DNA of 64,000 bases from Hippopus hippopus (Eukaryota > Mollusca > Bivalvia > Cardiida > Cardiidae): assembly GCA_946811185.2 (NCBI GenBank), contig OX328106.1, positions 3,842,746-3,906,745 of the forward strand, given 5' to 3'. Numbering within the stretch: position 1 is the first letter of the stretch; every line of letters begins with the position of its first letter. Under the pieces are notes generated by a model. The model had not been told where the DNA came from. It saw only the letters and a list, made by a program, of their open reading frames with translations, and did no database searches. The translations under genes were made by a program, and so were the position numbers. Positions 11,782 to 23,894 of this stretch are shown here, piece by piece.

Positions 11782-12822
11782 GAGGGAGGGAGGACGGGAA
11801 AGAGATAGAAAGAAAGAGTGGGAGAGAGAGGCGGAGGGAGAAGGAAGGAGAAAAAGAGAGAGCATGAGCGAGGAGAGAGATGGGGAGGGAGAAGTGAGAG
11901 AGAGAGAGAGGAGATAAGGAAGTCCCCTTCGTCTACCTCTACATTTTCTATTACATCATCATCTTCTTCCTCTTCTTCAAACGAATTCAATGACCTGATA
12001 TAAATATTTCTGACTGTATAATTCAGGAGGTCGTGAAGAACATTTTTGAAAACACTAGTTCAGGAAGAAAAATATAACCTCAAAGAGATTTAATGTTAAT
12101 TCATATGTTAGTCGTCCATATTTTACAAGAATGTTTATGTAAAGTCTTCTGCTGCATAACCATTTATGCGCCAAATGGAATAAATTCAACATTCATTTTC
12201 AGGATTTAAATAAAACTCAAATATTTGCAATTTCAAAATTGTTTTTATACAGAATGTCTCAGACAAGCGGACAGTGTAGATCAAAGATCAGACTGGACGT
12301 CTTGTGCAGTCTGATCTTGATCTGCACTGGCCGCAAAGCCAACTACAGTTGTCAAAAGGTCCATGAAAGGTTAGATAAATCTATCAGAAATTTAGTTCAA
12401 AATTTGTTTTTATTCTCATTCCAGATAATGCAAGAGACAACGACGGAAAGGTGCTTGTACATTGCCAGGCTGGCGTCAGCCGCTCGGCCACTGTTTGTAT
12501 CGCTTACCTCATGTACAAAAACAATATGACTCTCGAGAAAGCATTTGACTTTGTGCGAGCGAAACGCGGAGTTATCTCCCCTAACTTGAACTTTATGCAA
12601 CAGCTCCTTGAATTCGAAAAGGACATTTCCGGTGCAAAAGATACGGACTTACAAGACCCTGTCTCCTCACTTTCCAACTCGCTGGCGTCTGTGGAATTCG
12701 ATTTCAGTTGTTCGTCGACGTCTGCTTCAGATTTTTCTTCGTCAAGTGGAACATTTGAGTTTACATTCGCTTCTCAACAGGTGCCTCCCGTGTCACCAAG
12801 AGAACTCGTGTCTCCGAGCTGA
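11396..12822 (+). CDS. DUSP: MAP-kinase dual-specificity phosphatase (DUSP1/4-type), 3' two exons
   Basis: Two exons joined across an 809 bp intron give 205 residues and a stop. They hold a whole MKP catalytic domain. It opens with GGPVEILPGLFLGN, as class I MKP domains do. The general-acid Asp lies in IPVNDND, and the signature HCQAGVSRSATV carries the nucleophilic Cys and phosphate-binding Arg; SPNLNFMQQL follows. By family knowledge such enzymes remove phosphate from both Thr and Tyr of activated ERK/JNK/p38, often in the nucleus. The ~65-residue tail is rich in Ser/Phe with SP motifs (VSPRE, VSPS) that could be phosphorylated. Both intron positions (before GGPVEIL and after the Ile-Asp ahead of the signature) match my recollection of vertebrate DUSP1. 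The ~170-residue rhodanese/kinase-binding region expected upstream is not visible between 1 and 11395, so it lies further left or is lost. All catalytic residues are present, so this looks functional. Confidence 0.93.
11637..11915 (+). repeat. (GA)n-rich purine tract in DUSP intron
   Basis: Imperfect GA/GGGA repeats occur at 11637-11672 and, mainly, 11722-11915, on both sides of the exon duplicate. The open frames through it on both strands are repeat artefacts. Confidence 0.9.
11672..11720 (+). repeat. Exon-derived duplicate inside the DUSP intron
   Basis: The last part of the upstream exon plus its donor side (about 11571-11630) is repeated ~101 bp downstream: CCATCATATCTATGTGGTTT, then AATGAAGCCAT and GAGTGGTAAAACACTGAGAG. 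The copy has lost the 13 bp that include the splice donor. It is non-coding debris of a local duplication bounded by GA-rich DNA. Confidence 0.85.
12425..12822 (+). CDS. DUSP: DUSP terminal exon with HCxxGxxR signature
   Basis: The exon starts after TCTCATTCCAG. The split codon G|AT gives Asp, restoring FID-NARDNDGKVLVHCQAG. It ends at TGA 12820-12822. The first ~65 codons finish the phosphatase fold. The rest is a low-complexity Ser-rich tail with FEFTF, which may correspond to the short hydrophobic motif in DUSP1/4 tails (inference). Confidence 0.93.
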
Positions 12823-13075
12823 AATCGAGGCTGAGAAACACAGGCGTGTTCGGTTCTACAACAACAAGAATCTAGTGCTCTTGTATCAGAATTGTGTTCG
12901 TTTTCCAACGACGTTAAATTACCGAAAGTATTGATCGATTACGGTGGAACCCTGTGTACACCGGATGTGGAACTTTGTTCGCATAGCGACGCCAAAATAC
13001 AAAGAGACAGATCTTAAAAGCAAACTGTCTCCATAACTTGGGGAAACATCTTATTTTTGTTTCATTTTATGTATC

Positions 13076-13085
13076 ATTTATTTAA
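13076..13085 (+). promoter_or_regulatory. Possible AU-rich element in DUSP 3' UTR
   Basis: Overlapping ATTTA pentamers (ATTTATTTAA) lie 254 bp after the DUSP stop. Transcripts of immediate-early MKPs are commonly destabilised through such elements. A single copy is weak evidence, and no clear AATAAA follows closely. Confidence 0.3.
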
Positions 13086-13654
13086 GTGACTTTCTGTTAA
13101 TTTTGATAAGGCATATAGCGCCGGCAATAGTTATGTTACCAATGACCCATTTGCTGAGCTCAGAGAAATAAGGCATGCTTTGGCAAAAGGGAGCTTCATG
13201 CATCTCTGTGATATACTGTACCTAGCAAATAATTACTTAACTATGGATCCATAAAAATCCATTTTGTTTAACAACCGACTGAATCATGAGGTATAACAGT
13301 CCTTTGACAGGTAAAAATTTAAAGATAGCAAAGAGTTTCGGTTCATGTCTGCCTGCGCGGACTGCGCAGGCCGACATGAACCTAAACTTTTTGCAGATGC
13401 ATTAAGCCCCCTTTTTCACAGAACATAGGTCAATATTTTGATATCCTGGAAGAAAAGCAAAACAATTCAATTTTTGGCCTTGTTCACATAACATGCACTA
13501 GGCCGAGTCAGTTTAATAAAAGCGATATCACAACTTGTCAAAAACCTGGTGAATTTCTTGACAGTATAGATCTAGATCAGACTGCACAAAACATGCAGTT
13601 TGATCCTGAATCCACATTGTTTACTACCGTCGGATGCCCATGAATATGGTTTGC

Positions 13655-13908
13655 CACAAATCGGCTGTGTTGTAGTAACAGATCATATCGTTTTTTATTG
13701 ATTTTGTATTCTAAAGATACGAATGTGATCATATGGAATTAGTAGAAAATTGGATAGCACATTTTGTGGCAGTCAATGAAAAATCGGCTATGTCGTAGTG
13801 ACAGATCGTATCTTTTAGATTGGTTTTGTATTATAAAGATACGAATATGATCATAATGGAATGAATTAGCAGAAGGCTGGATAGCACATTTCATGGTAGT
13901 CTATGAGT
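13655..13908 (+). repeat. ~125 bp tandem duplication
   Basis: AATCGGCTGTGTTGTAGTAA...GGATAGCACATTTTGTGGCA is repeated with ~10-15% change. Confidence 0.8.
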
Positions 13909-13952
13909 AGAAAAAAAAATAGCTTTTACTCAGTTGTGGAAAATTTCCTGAA

Positions 13953-14256
13953 ACTCTTTATCAAACGATAAAATTTTAGACTTGTCCAAATTGAAAGCAC
14001 ACTCGACAAATTAATTGCAACATAAATGATGCTAATTGTATTTGAAAGTGAAAAAAAAACCTTGTTGGGAAAAGGAGAAAATGCAGGATACCAGCAAAAT
14101 AAACATAATTGTAGCTGAAACGATAGTAACTGTATGTGAAAGTGTAGAAAACCTTGTGAGAAAATGCTTGTTAACAGCATTTTCTCCTTTTTACCACAAG
14201 GTTTTCAAAAGAGTATTTCTTCAAGTTCGTTACACTCGGAGCTTTTTGATAAAGAG
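13953..14256 (-). mobile_element. TTAA-MITE with duplicated hairpin
   Basis: Two hairpin cores (near 14055 and 14150) between one pair of ends; both use AACCTTG instead of AACATTG. Confidence 0.65.
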
Positions 14257-14642
14257 TTTAAAGCGGTACATATAGTTTTCTTTTGTATTTTTCCCCATTA
14301 TCGCCCAAAATGGGTTTTCTTTGTGTTATATTAGTTTTCATTTGTTCATAATTCTCACGTCACATATAGTTCGGAAGTTATTAGATCTAGTTGACTAAAT
14401 TTTTCTAAATATAGACATGACTTTAAAATTATTTTTAACTTTATAGCTGTGAGGCATGTTTAAATGCACTATCGTGGAGAATGTAGATCAAGATCAGACT
14501 GCACTAAACGTGCAGCCTCAATTTTGGATCTACGCTGTCCGATACGGCGAGGTTTTTCCAGCGGAAAAAGACTTTGAAGTTACAGTAGTTGAATTTTTCC
14601 CATTGGCTGGAAATTTTCGTATGATCTGTTTATTAGTTTTAA

Positions 14643-14865
14643 CCCTTTACCACACAATCCCAAGTTTTAAATACCCTAAATAAAAAAGTTTTTGAAAACA
14701 TTGCGTAAAAAGAAGAAAATGTTGATAACCTGCATTTTCTCCTTTTTCTCTCACAATGTTTTCTACCCTTTCACAGACAAATATCAACATTTGGGTCACA
14801 TAAAATTTGTCGTCTGCAAATGCTTTCAGTTTGGACAAGTCTTTAATTTGTCGTCTGGTAAAGAG
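14643..14865 (+). mobile_element. TTAA-MITE
   Basis: TTAA on both sides (14639-14642, 14866-14869). Confidence 0.85.
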
Positions 14866-14974
14866 TTAACGCGTGGCTTAATATTTCAGCAATTCACACA
14901 TGACTACAAGTACATGTACATCCAATTATTCTGTGTAAATTTGATCATTCTAAAGTTTGGGGGGGTTTTTTTAA

Positions 14975-15300
14975 CTCTTTACCAAACGACAAAATTTTAG
15001 ACTGGTCAAAATCAAAAGCACGTGCAGAAGACAAGTTAAATGTGATCTTAGAAACTGAAATTCATCACTAGAAGGGTAGAAAATATTGTGGGAAAAGGAG
15101 AAAATGCTGGTTACCAGCATTTTCTCCTTTTCCAACAATGTTTTCAAAAGCCTGCACAATAATTATTAGAAACATTACCACCTTCAAGAAACTTCCTGCT
15201 TGTTGCACTGGACTATATTTGAAAACATTGTGGCAAAAGTAGAATTTTTTAGTGCCGAGCAAATCTTTTTTACCAACAATTTTTCTCGGCATAATTTCCT
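14975..15300 (-). mobile_element. TTAA-MITE, right end lost, plus a second hairpin remnant
   Basis: TTAA 14971-14974 and a good hairpin to 15152. A separate half-hairpin TTGAAAACATTGTGGCAAAA follows at 15220. Confidence 0.7.
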
Positions 15301-16045
15301 CGTATTTTAAACTTTGAATAATGTTAAAGATTTCGAATTTTATAACTCACCTTTAAAGCCGTATGCTTCAACATAAATTTTGTCTTGTGGTGTACTTTTG
15401 TAGCCCTTCATCATTTGAATATGATTTTTTCGTCTGCAAAATGCTTGCAATATTGACGAATCAAAGTTTGTCGTTTGGTAAAAACTTAAAAATAATCAAG
15501 GGGACCAACCATTATTTTAAGCTCTACGCAGTGACCTCCCTTGCTTTTTCATCCGCCTTTTCATAAAGGACAGAAGCATTATTGGATAGATGTAATTTAA
15601 TATTTCTATTTGTTTTATTTAAATTTCAACAACAACAAAAATCAAACATTACTTTATGCTCAGGGATCGCGAACGTCTAAAAATAGATCTTCAACATTGA
15701 CAGCTTCTTTATTTCAACACTCCATATATAACTTTTTCTCAGTCGAAAGCGACTCGTGCAGTTTTTGTGGACAGCATAGGTTAAGATCAGACTGTACAGA
15801 AAAAACAGTCTGATTTTGAATTTATATGATCTGCTACTCGATGCTTAGCTAGGACCAAAATATTTTTATTTGCAGTGAAGTTTATGTGTTACGACGACAA
15901 AGAATGGTCAGATATATATAGCTGGTACTCGAGTTAAACCTTGTCATAGACAATAATGGCGGCAATTCCTATAAGTCACATTAACTCCCTTGCCAGATAA
16001 AGACTAAAGGTAACCAAATAACAGATTGGTCCTTTTACCTGTATT
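15300..16045. other. Mostly unassigned sequence
   Basis: Contains a TTAA-MITE right-end remnant (15430-15490) and one short hairpin repeat (15771-15830); otherwise nothing recognised. Confidence 0.4.
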
Positions 16046-16318
16046 CCTTTGTTTTTATCCTTGATTCCCTTGGAGATGTTGCGATAAATGTAACATGATT
16101 TATGATATATGTGTTCGGTCTCTTTGTAGTTTGAAATCAAATTCTGTTCTCAATAATCAGAAAATACGTAAATATCAATTTGTAAACCAATCTAACTAGA
16201 TGTAGTTGAGATATTTTCTCAAGAACATGGCTGTATAGTGCAAGATAATCAAGGATAAAAACCAAGTAATCCCCTTATCAGGACCAATGTAGTACTCGAG
16301 AGGAATCAAGGGAAATAA
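16045..16318. repeat. Possible foldback repeat
   Basis: TTTTTATCCTTGATTCCCTT (16052-16071) is matched in reverse by CAAGGATAAAAACCAAG (16248) and GGAATCAAGGG (16301). Edges unclear. Confidence 0.4.
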
Positions 16319-17261
16319 CTGAAGAATCGCCCTCATTGTATACTACGTGCCTTACTCGGTTATTCCACAATTCATGTTGCCCTGTAAATATCATTCTAAA
16401 ACATAAATTTCCTTTTGTGGAATATTCATTTATTCTGCTTTCATTACATGTTAGTTTTTATATTTAGTAACTACATGTATTTAGTGATTTTCAGGCACGA
16501 CTCTCATGTTTGTTTCAGACCATTTCAACCAAAACCGGAGAAATGTTGGAATTAATACTCACTATCATTTTGTCTTTGAAAACAAAATCACTTTTATCTT
16601 TAAATTTCATTACTCTAGTAGCCTTTGCAGCCAGTGTAGATTAAGTTCAGACTACACAGAACAGGCAGTCTGATCTTTGATCTACAATATCTGCTTTTCT
16701 GGGTCGTTCTGAATAAAGTAGCATACAAAAACCCCTTAGAATTGCGACCTGATATGACTGAAATAATGTTAAAAGCTGTGTAAAATGCCATTAATCAATC
16801 AATATAAGAGACCTTCATTTATATTCTTTGAGAGGGAGAGGGCTTTTATCAACTGGAATAAGGTACTTCTTGACAAAATACAGAAATATTTCTACACAAA
16901 AAAAAAACATGTAGAATTATGATATCACTTTAAAACTATGGTACCCAATACAGATAGAGTACATTCATGTAAAAAGCTACAAGTCTTCATTATTTATTTT
17001 TTTTTTTACTTGAGCAAAACCACATTTTTGTAGTTAGACGTCCAAAGACTTTTTGTGCATCATTTTTTCTTGTCTTTATTTTTTTGCAGTTGTATATGTT
17101 AGTAAATAACTGTTTACCATTTGTTACATGCTGTTCAATAAACCATGAAATTGCATAATTAAAACAGTTGATGAAAAGGTTATTTTGGTCCTTTCTCATT
17201 TTTTTAAGGGAGGAAGGGAGAGGGAGATTGATTTTTTATTCCATCACTACATATACAAGGA

Positions 17262-17691
17262 CAGACTTGAAAATATTGTGGGGGGAAAAAGGGGCAATTT
17301 CTTGTTAACAGGCAACTGCTCTTTGCCAAGAATGTTTTTGTCTACCGTTACAAAAGGCCATTTGCTTTTTCCCTCTAGTCTTTGTGGTATTTGAAATTGT
17401 CGAGGAGTCTTCTGTGACTTGGTGGTCAAGTGTAGGTTTTGGCTGTATTGAAGTTTAACGCTGTTTTAATAGCTTTACCAAAAGACAAAATTTAGAATGG
17501 TCGAAATTGAAAGCATTAGCAGATGACAAAATAAAAGTGACTGAAAAATTAAGAATTTGTTTGGAGAAGGGTAGAAAACATTGTGGGAAAAGGAGAAAAT
17601 GCTGGTTACCAGCATTTTCTCCTTTTTCCACAATGTTTTCAAACAGCTTCTTTCTCAGGGTCGTTAAAAGTTGGGATTGTGTGGTAAAGAG
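17262..17691 (-). mobile_element. TTAA-MITE and an adjacent related hairpin
   Basis: 17470-17691 is a full minus copy between TTAA 17466-17469 and 17692-17695. 17262-17345 is a diverged hairpin with centre CTTGTTAACAGGCAACTG. Confidence 0.75.
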
Positions 17692-18136
17692 TTAAGCCAT
17701 ATCGCGGCAGTCATTGCACCTACGTATGTGTAACTGTTTCCTGGCTTTCTCACACCAGTACTGACACAACTTTCTCTCCAAGTCGCTGACTACTTTTCTC
17801 ACATGCGTTAGAGGTGAGAGGCGAAAAATCGTTGGAAAGAAAGTTTGCCTTAACCGGGTATCAAACCCGCAATCACAAGTGTAGGACTGGTAATCTGGAG
17901 GCCCCAGTTTTTAGCCTCACTGGAAGTACTGGGTTTTTTCGTGGGTGTGTCCTTTGGGAAGACAAAAAAGAACCGTAGTCTAGTACTGGTGAAACCCAGG
18001 CTATACATGAATATTTGAGCTGTCGCTGTGATATATGAGATTATGTTGAAAGTGGCGTAAAACGCCATTCAATTAATCACTTGAAATTGTTGAAAGTATT
18101 TTAACGTCGACATACAAAAAAAGAACATATGGTGAT

Positions 18137-18262
18137 AGCTTGAACCCTTTACGAGTCACACATGTTTTGGACTCTGAGATGGCCAGCTTTTGAAAAAAAA
18201 ATGAGAAAAGGAGAAAATGCAAGTAACTAGCATTTTCTCCGGCAATGTTTTCCAACCTATAA
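18137..18262 (+). mobile_element. TTAA-MITE, right half lost
   Basis: Starts CCCTTTACGAGTCACAC; the hairpin is partly deleted in the right arm. Confidence 0.6.
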
Positions 18263-18332
18263 AAATCAAATACATTTATTTTTTTATCATTTCAGACACA
18301 TTTGTCACCTACAGTGAACTGTAGCTCTGCGA

Positions 18333-18628
18333 TTGATTGATTGATTGTATGGTGTTTAACGCCGTTTCAACATTAATTCAGTTATATTGCGGCAGCCAGT
18401 GCGCCTATCCATGCTGTCCTGGAGTTTCTCCGCACAATATTCTTTCAAAGGCACTGGCTGCTTTCCCATATAACCATCGTCGAAACAATGATCAGTGGTG
18501 GGAGAAGAATGAATCCTGTTGCAATGACTATCATTAATCCTCAAAAAGAAATTGGCCGAGCCAGGGATCGAAACCACGACCTCCTGTTCTCAAGTCCTGT
18601 ACACTACCGACTGAGCTACTGAGGCTCG
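18333..18628 (-). mobile_element. tRNA-derived SINE, family A
   Basis: The minus strand starts with a tRNA-like head: A box TAGCTCAGTCGGTAG and B box GGTTTCGATCCCTGG, after GCCGAGCCTCAG. It ends in the conserved tail AATGTTGAAACGGCGTTAAAC and (CAAT)n. Other copies: + 7860-8165, - 40797-41104, - 41988-42220, - 43366-43590, + 44122-44445, - 58196-58420, - 63829 to the window edge. Confidence 0.85.
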
Positions 18629-18815
18629 GCAGAGCAAAATGAATTCAAGGGGTACACAGAAGGTACAGTCTGGTCTCAATTTACCATTGTCCAATTTTCT
18701 CTTTTTTTTTTTTTCCTAATAAAACCATGAAAGTAGAATAATCCGGACAATTCTAGTGGCCAAGTATGTCCACTTTATTAACTTTGTACTCAAATAGCAG
18801 AAAAATGGGAAAAGG

Positions 18816-18872
18816 GGGGGGGGGAAAGAGAGAGAGAGAGAGAGAGAGAAGGAAAGGGGAGAGAAAGAGAGA
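18816..18872 (+). repeat. G run and (GA)n
   Basis: Short purine microsatellite. Confidence 0.9.
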
Positions 18873-18989
18873 GAGGATCTTACTCGATTGAAGTCTGTCA
18901 TAGTTGGGAAAGATAAACTCAAAGAAACATTGTAACAGAAGTATTGCTTGATGCATAATTGGAATTTAGCTCTATACCAACCAACAGAA

Positions 18990-19275
18990 AATTTGCCTTT
19001 CAAAGGTTGGAAAACATTGTGGGAAAAGGAGAAAATGCTGGTAACCAGCATTTTCTCCTTTTCCCATAATGTTTTCACAAGGCTTCTTTTTTTAGGGCCG
19101 TTAAAACTCAATATTGTGTGGTAAAGGGTTTGTTCTTTACCAAACAAAATTTTGGACTGGTCCAAATTGAAAGCATTTGCATATGACAAGTTAAAGGTCA
19201 CTCAAAGGTTAAGATAGGTCTTGGAAAGGGTAGAAAACATTGAGTCCCTAAAACTCAAATTTATTCGGCAAAGAG
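18990..19275 (-). mobile_element. Two TTAA-MITE minus copies in tandem
   Basis: 18990-19128 has hairpin and right end. 19132-19275 has both ends but the hairpin is deleted, leaving GGGTAGAAAACATTGAGTCC; TTAA at 19276-19279. Confidence 0.7.
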
Positions 19276-19793
19276 TTAATGCATTGGATGTGGATTGAAT
19301 TGACTGAATGGTTTTCTACGCCGCTTTCAACATTATTCCAGTTATATCATGGCGACAGCTCACATATTCATCTAATTCCCAAGTTTCGGTTCGGGCTTGA
19401 ACCCGGGGCCTCCAGGTTACGAGTCCCGCAATTTATGACTGAGCCATGCAGGACCCCTGCATTGGATGTAGTTGACCAAAGGTCATGCAGCACATTGATT
19501 TACTTTGTCTACATAGTGAAGATGGACGTGACAATCTTGTGAGTAAGTAACCAACTAAAAATAAAAAGAATCATATTTAAACACATTTTATTTATACCAC
19601 TGTTCAATCTAAAATGATATATTGGTTCAGATTGACAAAAACAGGTTAGGAAAAAAAGACACATTCTTTCAAAATCTAGTTTTAAAGTTACTCCAGTTCT
19701 GAAAAATAATGCCAATAAAAATCATTAATGCTTTACCAGTCAACAAAATTTAAGGCTTGATCAAAATGAAAACCTCTGCAGATAGCCAATTAA

Positions 19794-20017
19794 CCCTTTA
19801 CCACACAATCCTGAATTTTAACGATCCTGAGGAAGAAAGGTTTTTCAAAATATTTTGGGAAAAGGAGAAAATGCTGGTTACCAACATTTTCTCCTTTCCT
19901 CAAAATATTTTCTCCTCTGTCAAAGGAAAATTCCATCATTTGAGTTACATTTAAATTGTTATCTGCAAATTTGCTTTCCTTTTGGACAGGTGTAAATTCT
20001 TCTTGTATGGTAAAAAG
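19794..20017 (+). mobile_element. TTAA-MITE
   Basis: TTAA at 19790-19793 and 20018-20021; inverted hairpin centre (GGTTACC). Confidence 0.85.
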
Positions 20018-20299
20018 TTAACTGCTGTTTTGATGACTGTAATGAGACTGAAGAAAAAATACTGTGAGAAATGGTGAAAATGATATAAGTATTTTCCTTC
20101 TTTTCTCAGGGCGTTTTAAATGCCATCTTTGTCACTGTCATGAAACCACAAGATCGTCTGGTAAAGAATCAGTTGCAAGATATTTTTTTTTAACCTAACT
20201 ATTTCAGTGATGTTTATTCCAGAAGTCACATGACATGCCTAATATCAGCATTTGGACTTAAACCTGTACCCTGCCAAAATTCATATTATTAACAGCGCA

Positions 20300-20690
20300 T
20301 TTGACACCGAGTTTTTATCACATAACCTCCCTTGTTTTCAGTGTAATATACCCATTACGAATTTCCTTATCTTATACACGTTTGATATCACAATTGTGTG
20401 ACGTCATTTTGACGTCGTTTTGTATGTACTTCATTGAAGTCAATGGGTTTTAATATGGACATTAACGCAGGTGCATCTATAGATGGTTTTACATCTTCTG
20501 ATCTATAATTTGTGAAATATAGTTATGCAATTTAAGAATCTGACATTCGTTGGCGTTTGTGTTAAAATTTTATCAAACTCGTTCAGAGAAAATGTTATTA
20601 AGCTTGCCAGAGGCTCGCTTAATAACATTTCCCTCGACTCGTTTAATAAAATTCTATCTCAAACACCAACTCATGTCAAATCCTTTATTT
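20300..20690 (-). repeat. Interspersed repeat P, unoccupied copy
   Basis: Read on the minus strand it aligns continuously with 35302-35374 plus 39679-39925, including GAGTTGGTGTTTGA, CCATCTATAGATGC, CACAATTGTGATATCAAACG and GGTTATGTGATAAAAA. It keeps an intact TTAA at 20598-20601 where piggyBac is inserted in the other copy. Not classified. Confidence 0.75.
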
Positions 20691-20938
20691 CTGTTATTGA
20701 CCAAGTTTGCTGATATTGGCCTCTTTAAATGTTCGGTATTGAACAGACTGTTTTCGTCATACGGATGCAATAACACTGTTAATAATATGAATTTTGGCAC
20801 GGTACAGGCCAAGTTCAAATGCTGAAACTAGGCATGTCAACAGCCTCACTTTCAACACCATTTCAGTCCTATCATGGTAATACAGTGCTAAAAACAAGAG
20901 GGCCATGATGGCCCTGTATCGCTCCACTGGCTTTTTAA

Positions 20939-21166
20939 CCCTTTACCACACAAATTGAAGTGTTAAGGACCCTGAAAGAGAAGGCTTTCAAAAACATCTT
21001 GAGAAAAGGACAACATGTTGTCAGCCAGTATTTTCTCCTTTTCCCACAACGTTTCCTAACCTATCAAAGACAGAAATAGTCATTTAAGCTACATTCAATT
21101 TGTCTTTTTGCAATGGCTTTGAACTTGGTACAGTAAAAAAAATTTGTCATTTTTTAAAGAGTAAAA
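20939..21166 (+). mobile_element. TTAA-MITE inside Helitron-like element
   Basis: TTAA at 20935-20938 and 21167-21170; diverged hairpin centre. Confidence 0.8.
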
Positions 21167-21169
21167 TTA

Positions 21170-21595
21170 ACGTATCATACACTTAATTGGCACTGACAGA
21201 CATACAGCATAAAAAGTCTGTATGGTAATAAACTTACTTTGAAAACATAACCTCCACCCTGCCCGCCAAACAAAAACAGTCATATCTTTTTAAATGCAAA
21301 GATAATGTCAGTAAATACAAGCAGATTTATTCATTAGCATGAAAGGTAAAGTTCTGAAACAATTTGAGTGATAGATACCTTACTTTAAATTAATCATTTC
21401 ATACATGTTAGCATAGCCATTAGCATCAAAATAAATCACTCTTCCTTAAAACAGAACATTTCCTCTCCAAAAAACTTGAATACCAAACTCCAATAATGTA
21501 TAACTGCAGTTTGATAATCAAGGGAGGTAAATAGTAACAAACATTATCTTGTATAACAGGAGTTATTTCCCTTGATTACTATTTTAAATTACAGT
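21170..21595. other. Unassigned sequence inside interrupted Helitron-like element
   Basis: Holds an inverted pair (ATAATCAAGGGAGGTAAATAG / TTATTTCCCTTGATTAC, 21510-21570); no gene. Confidence 0.4.
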
Positions 21596-22144
21596 CACTA
21601 TATGCCCATGTTAAACTTGTGATCTCCGGGGCTGAGCCAATTATGACCCCAGGGCTATAATATGAAGGAATTTGATAGAGGTCCATTAGATAAAGCTACA
21701 TGCCAAATTTGGTAGCCCTGGGCCTTATGGTTTCAGACAAGATTTTCAAAGATGTTCAATATTTTTAAGTTTTGTTGCCATGGCAACTAGAGTTTTTGAA
21801 GGAATCAAATTCTTTCAAGAAATTCTAAAGACCATGGCAGGATCATTTCTGTGAAGCTTCATTAAATTTGGATGGGTAGTTTCAGAGAAGAAGTTTGAAA
21901 AAAAAGTTAACACAAGCACCGACGGACGGACGGACGACGGACACCGGGCCATGACATAAGCCCGCTCGCCTTCGGCCAGTGGAGCTAAAACCAATAGACC
22001 AAAATCATTTCTGTGCAGTTCCGTCAAAAATGGATGGGTAGTTTCAGAAATGTTTGAAATAAAAGTTAATGAAGAGACAGACAGACAGATGTGCACAGGT
22101 ACATGACATAAGCTTGAAGGCCTTTGCCCAGAGGAGCTAGATAT

Positions 22145-22540
22145 TAAAAACATGAGTTTGAAATCTACAACTTATAATACTTAACACATAAACAACAAAA
22201 ACATAGGTACTATCATGTGCTAAATAAAAACAACAGACTTTCATGTGCAGACAAGAGCATAGTTACTTTAAAATGCTGACAGCAATTACAACAAAAATAC
22301 AAAAAGCATTAACAAAACATAAAGCGTATCTAAGCAACAAACACAAACAGAACTTTTTCTACAATGCAAGCAAGGATCCTTTCCATTTGAGATCATAGAA
22401 ATAATAAAAAGTTAAAATCTCTATTGTTAGTACATGTACACTCTTCAGATTGTTGCAATGTTTTCAAAATCTGTTAACTACCTGAGTACAAACAGTTACG
22501 CTTTTGCAGGGGCTGTTGAAAACATTTTGGGAACAGGAGA
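22145..22540. other. No recognised feature
   Basis: A-rich unique sequence; no gene or repeat seen. Confidence 0.4.
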
Positions 22541-22544
22541 TTTT

Positions 22545-22622
22545 TGGCTTTTGAAAACATTGAGGGAAAAGGAGAAAATGCTGGTAACCAGCATTTTTTC
22601 CTTTTCCCACAATGTTTTCCTT
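22545..22622. mobile_element. TTAA-MITE hairpin remnant
   Basis: Near-perfect hairpin without the outer ends. Confidence 0.65.
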
Positions 22623-22817
22623 CATATATATATTCCAGTTGTCAAGGTTTATGAGACCTTTATTGTAAACAGTTAATTTACAAAAACAGTCTTGCATGGG
22701 AGTGTCATTGGGCAAGACTCTTCCGAGCCCATGCCTAGTACTTGTAAAACTCAGGACACACATGAGTAAGTCAACTGTCTTCGTGATATGACTGAAGTAA
22801 TGTTGAAAGCTGCTTAT

Positions 22818-23266
22818 CTCTTTACCAAAATGACAAAATTTTGAACTCAACCAAATTGAAGGCATGTGCAGACAACGAAAGGAATGTAACTCAATGATTT
22901 TTGTCTTTAATAGGGTGGACAAGATTGTGGAAAAAGGAGAAAATGCTGGTTACCAGCATTTTCTCCTCTTCCAACAATGTTTTCAAAAAGCATCTTTTTA
23001 AGGTTTGCTAAAAGTCACTTAAAGTCAAGATTGTGTGGTAAAGAGTTAACCCTTTACCACACAATCACGAGTTTCGACCACTCTGATAAAGCTTTTGAAA
23101 ACATTGCGAGAAAAAGAGAAAATGCTGGTATGCAGCATTTTCTCCATTTCCCACAATGTTTTCTACCCTTTCACAGCCTTAAAGCCAACTTCCAGCCACA
23201 TTTACATCGTTGTCTAGTAATGCTTTGAACTTGGACGACTCCAAATATTTGTCGTTTGGTAAAGAG
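22818..23266. mobile_element. Two TTAA-MITEs sharing one TTAA
   Basis: A minus copy (22818-23045) and a plus copy (23050-23266) share TTAA 23046-23049, head to head; TTAG at 23267-23270. Confidence 0.85.
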
Positions 23267-23894
23267 TTAGTTATAACACTATTCATGTCTTAAAATAGCC
23301 TATGGGTCAATCTTTCAAATCCAGTCTATATACATATACACATAAAACATAAATAAAAGATAAAATCTGCAAGCTAAGCTAAGTGAGAAAAAGTCATGGT
23401 TTGAGCATAATAATATTTGGATTTTTTTTCTTTTTTTTTTGTTTTGTGAACAATGGCACCTCATTTTCTGACAAAATTTTCTTTATATATCAACCTAATA
23501 TACAAGGCAAAGTATCAAGCTGATTTAGCTAGATGGCTGATTTTCTTTTATCTATTACTGCTACTGGTTGCCTATAGCAATTGTGGGAAAAAGAGGAAAC
23601 CCTTTCACAGCAAAATCTCATTATCAAGACATACTTCTCACAAAAAGTTAAGCAACAATGAATTACCGCTGCACCAGAATTTTATTAATACACATATAGA
23701 CAATTTCATTGTATAAATGTAATGATTGTTGAGTTAAAAACCAGTCCAAGCAATTTTGTACTTCTTTCAGATCATGTTTCTCACTTACAGGCTTTTGAAG
23801 TAAGGCACTGTCTAAATCCACATGCCAAAAAGTGGTATACTACCCAGATGTTTCAAAATCTCTAAAATTCAGTCAATCTGCAACCGGGACACAG

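Larger units (their letters stand above)
20896..21987 (+). mobile_element. Helitron-like element, 165 bp family, interrupted by a MITE
   Basis: 5' AGAGGGCCATGATGGCCCTG and CGCTCCACTGGC end at ~20930, where a TTAA-MITE (20939-21166) is inserted. One repeat unit (21600-21740) and the 3' end GCCTTCGGCCAGTGGAGCTAA remain. A second degraded 3' end lies at 21995-22142. Confidence 0.65.
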
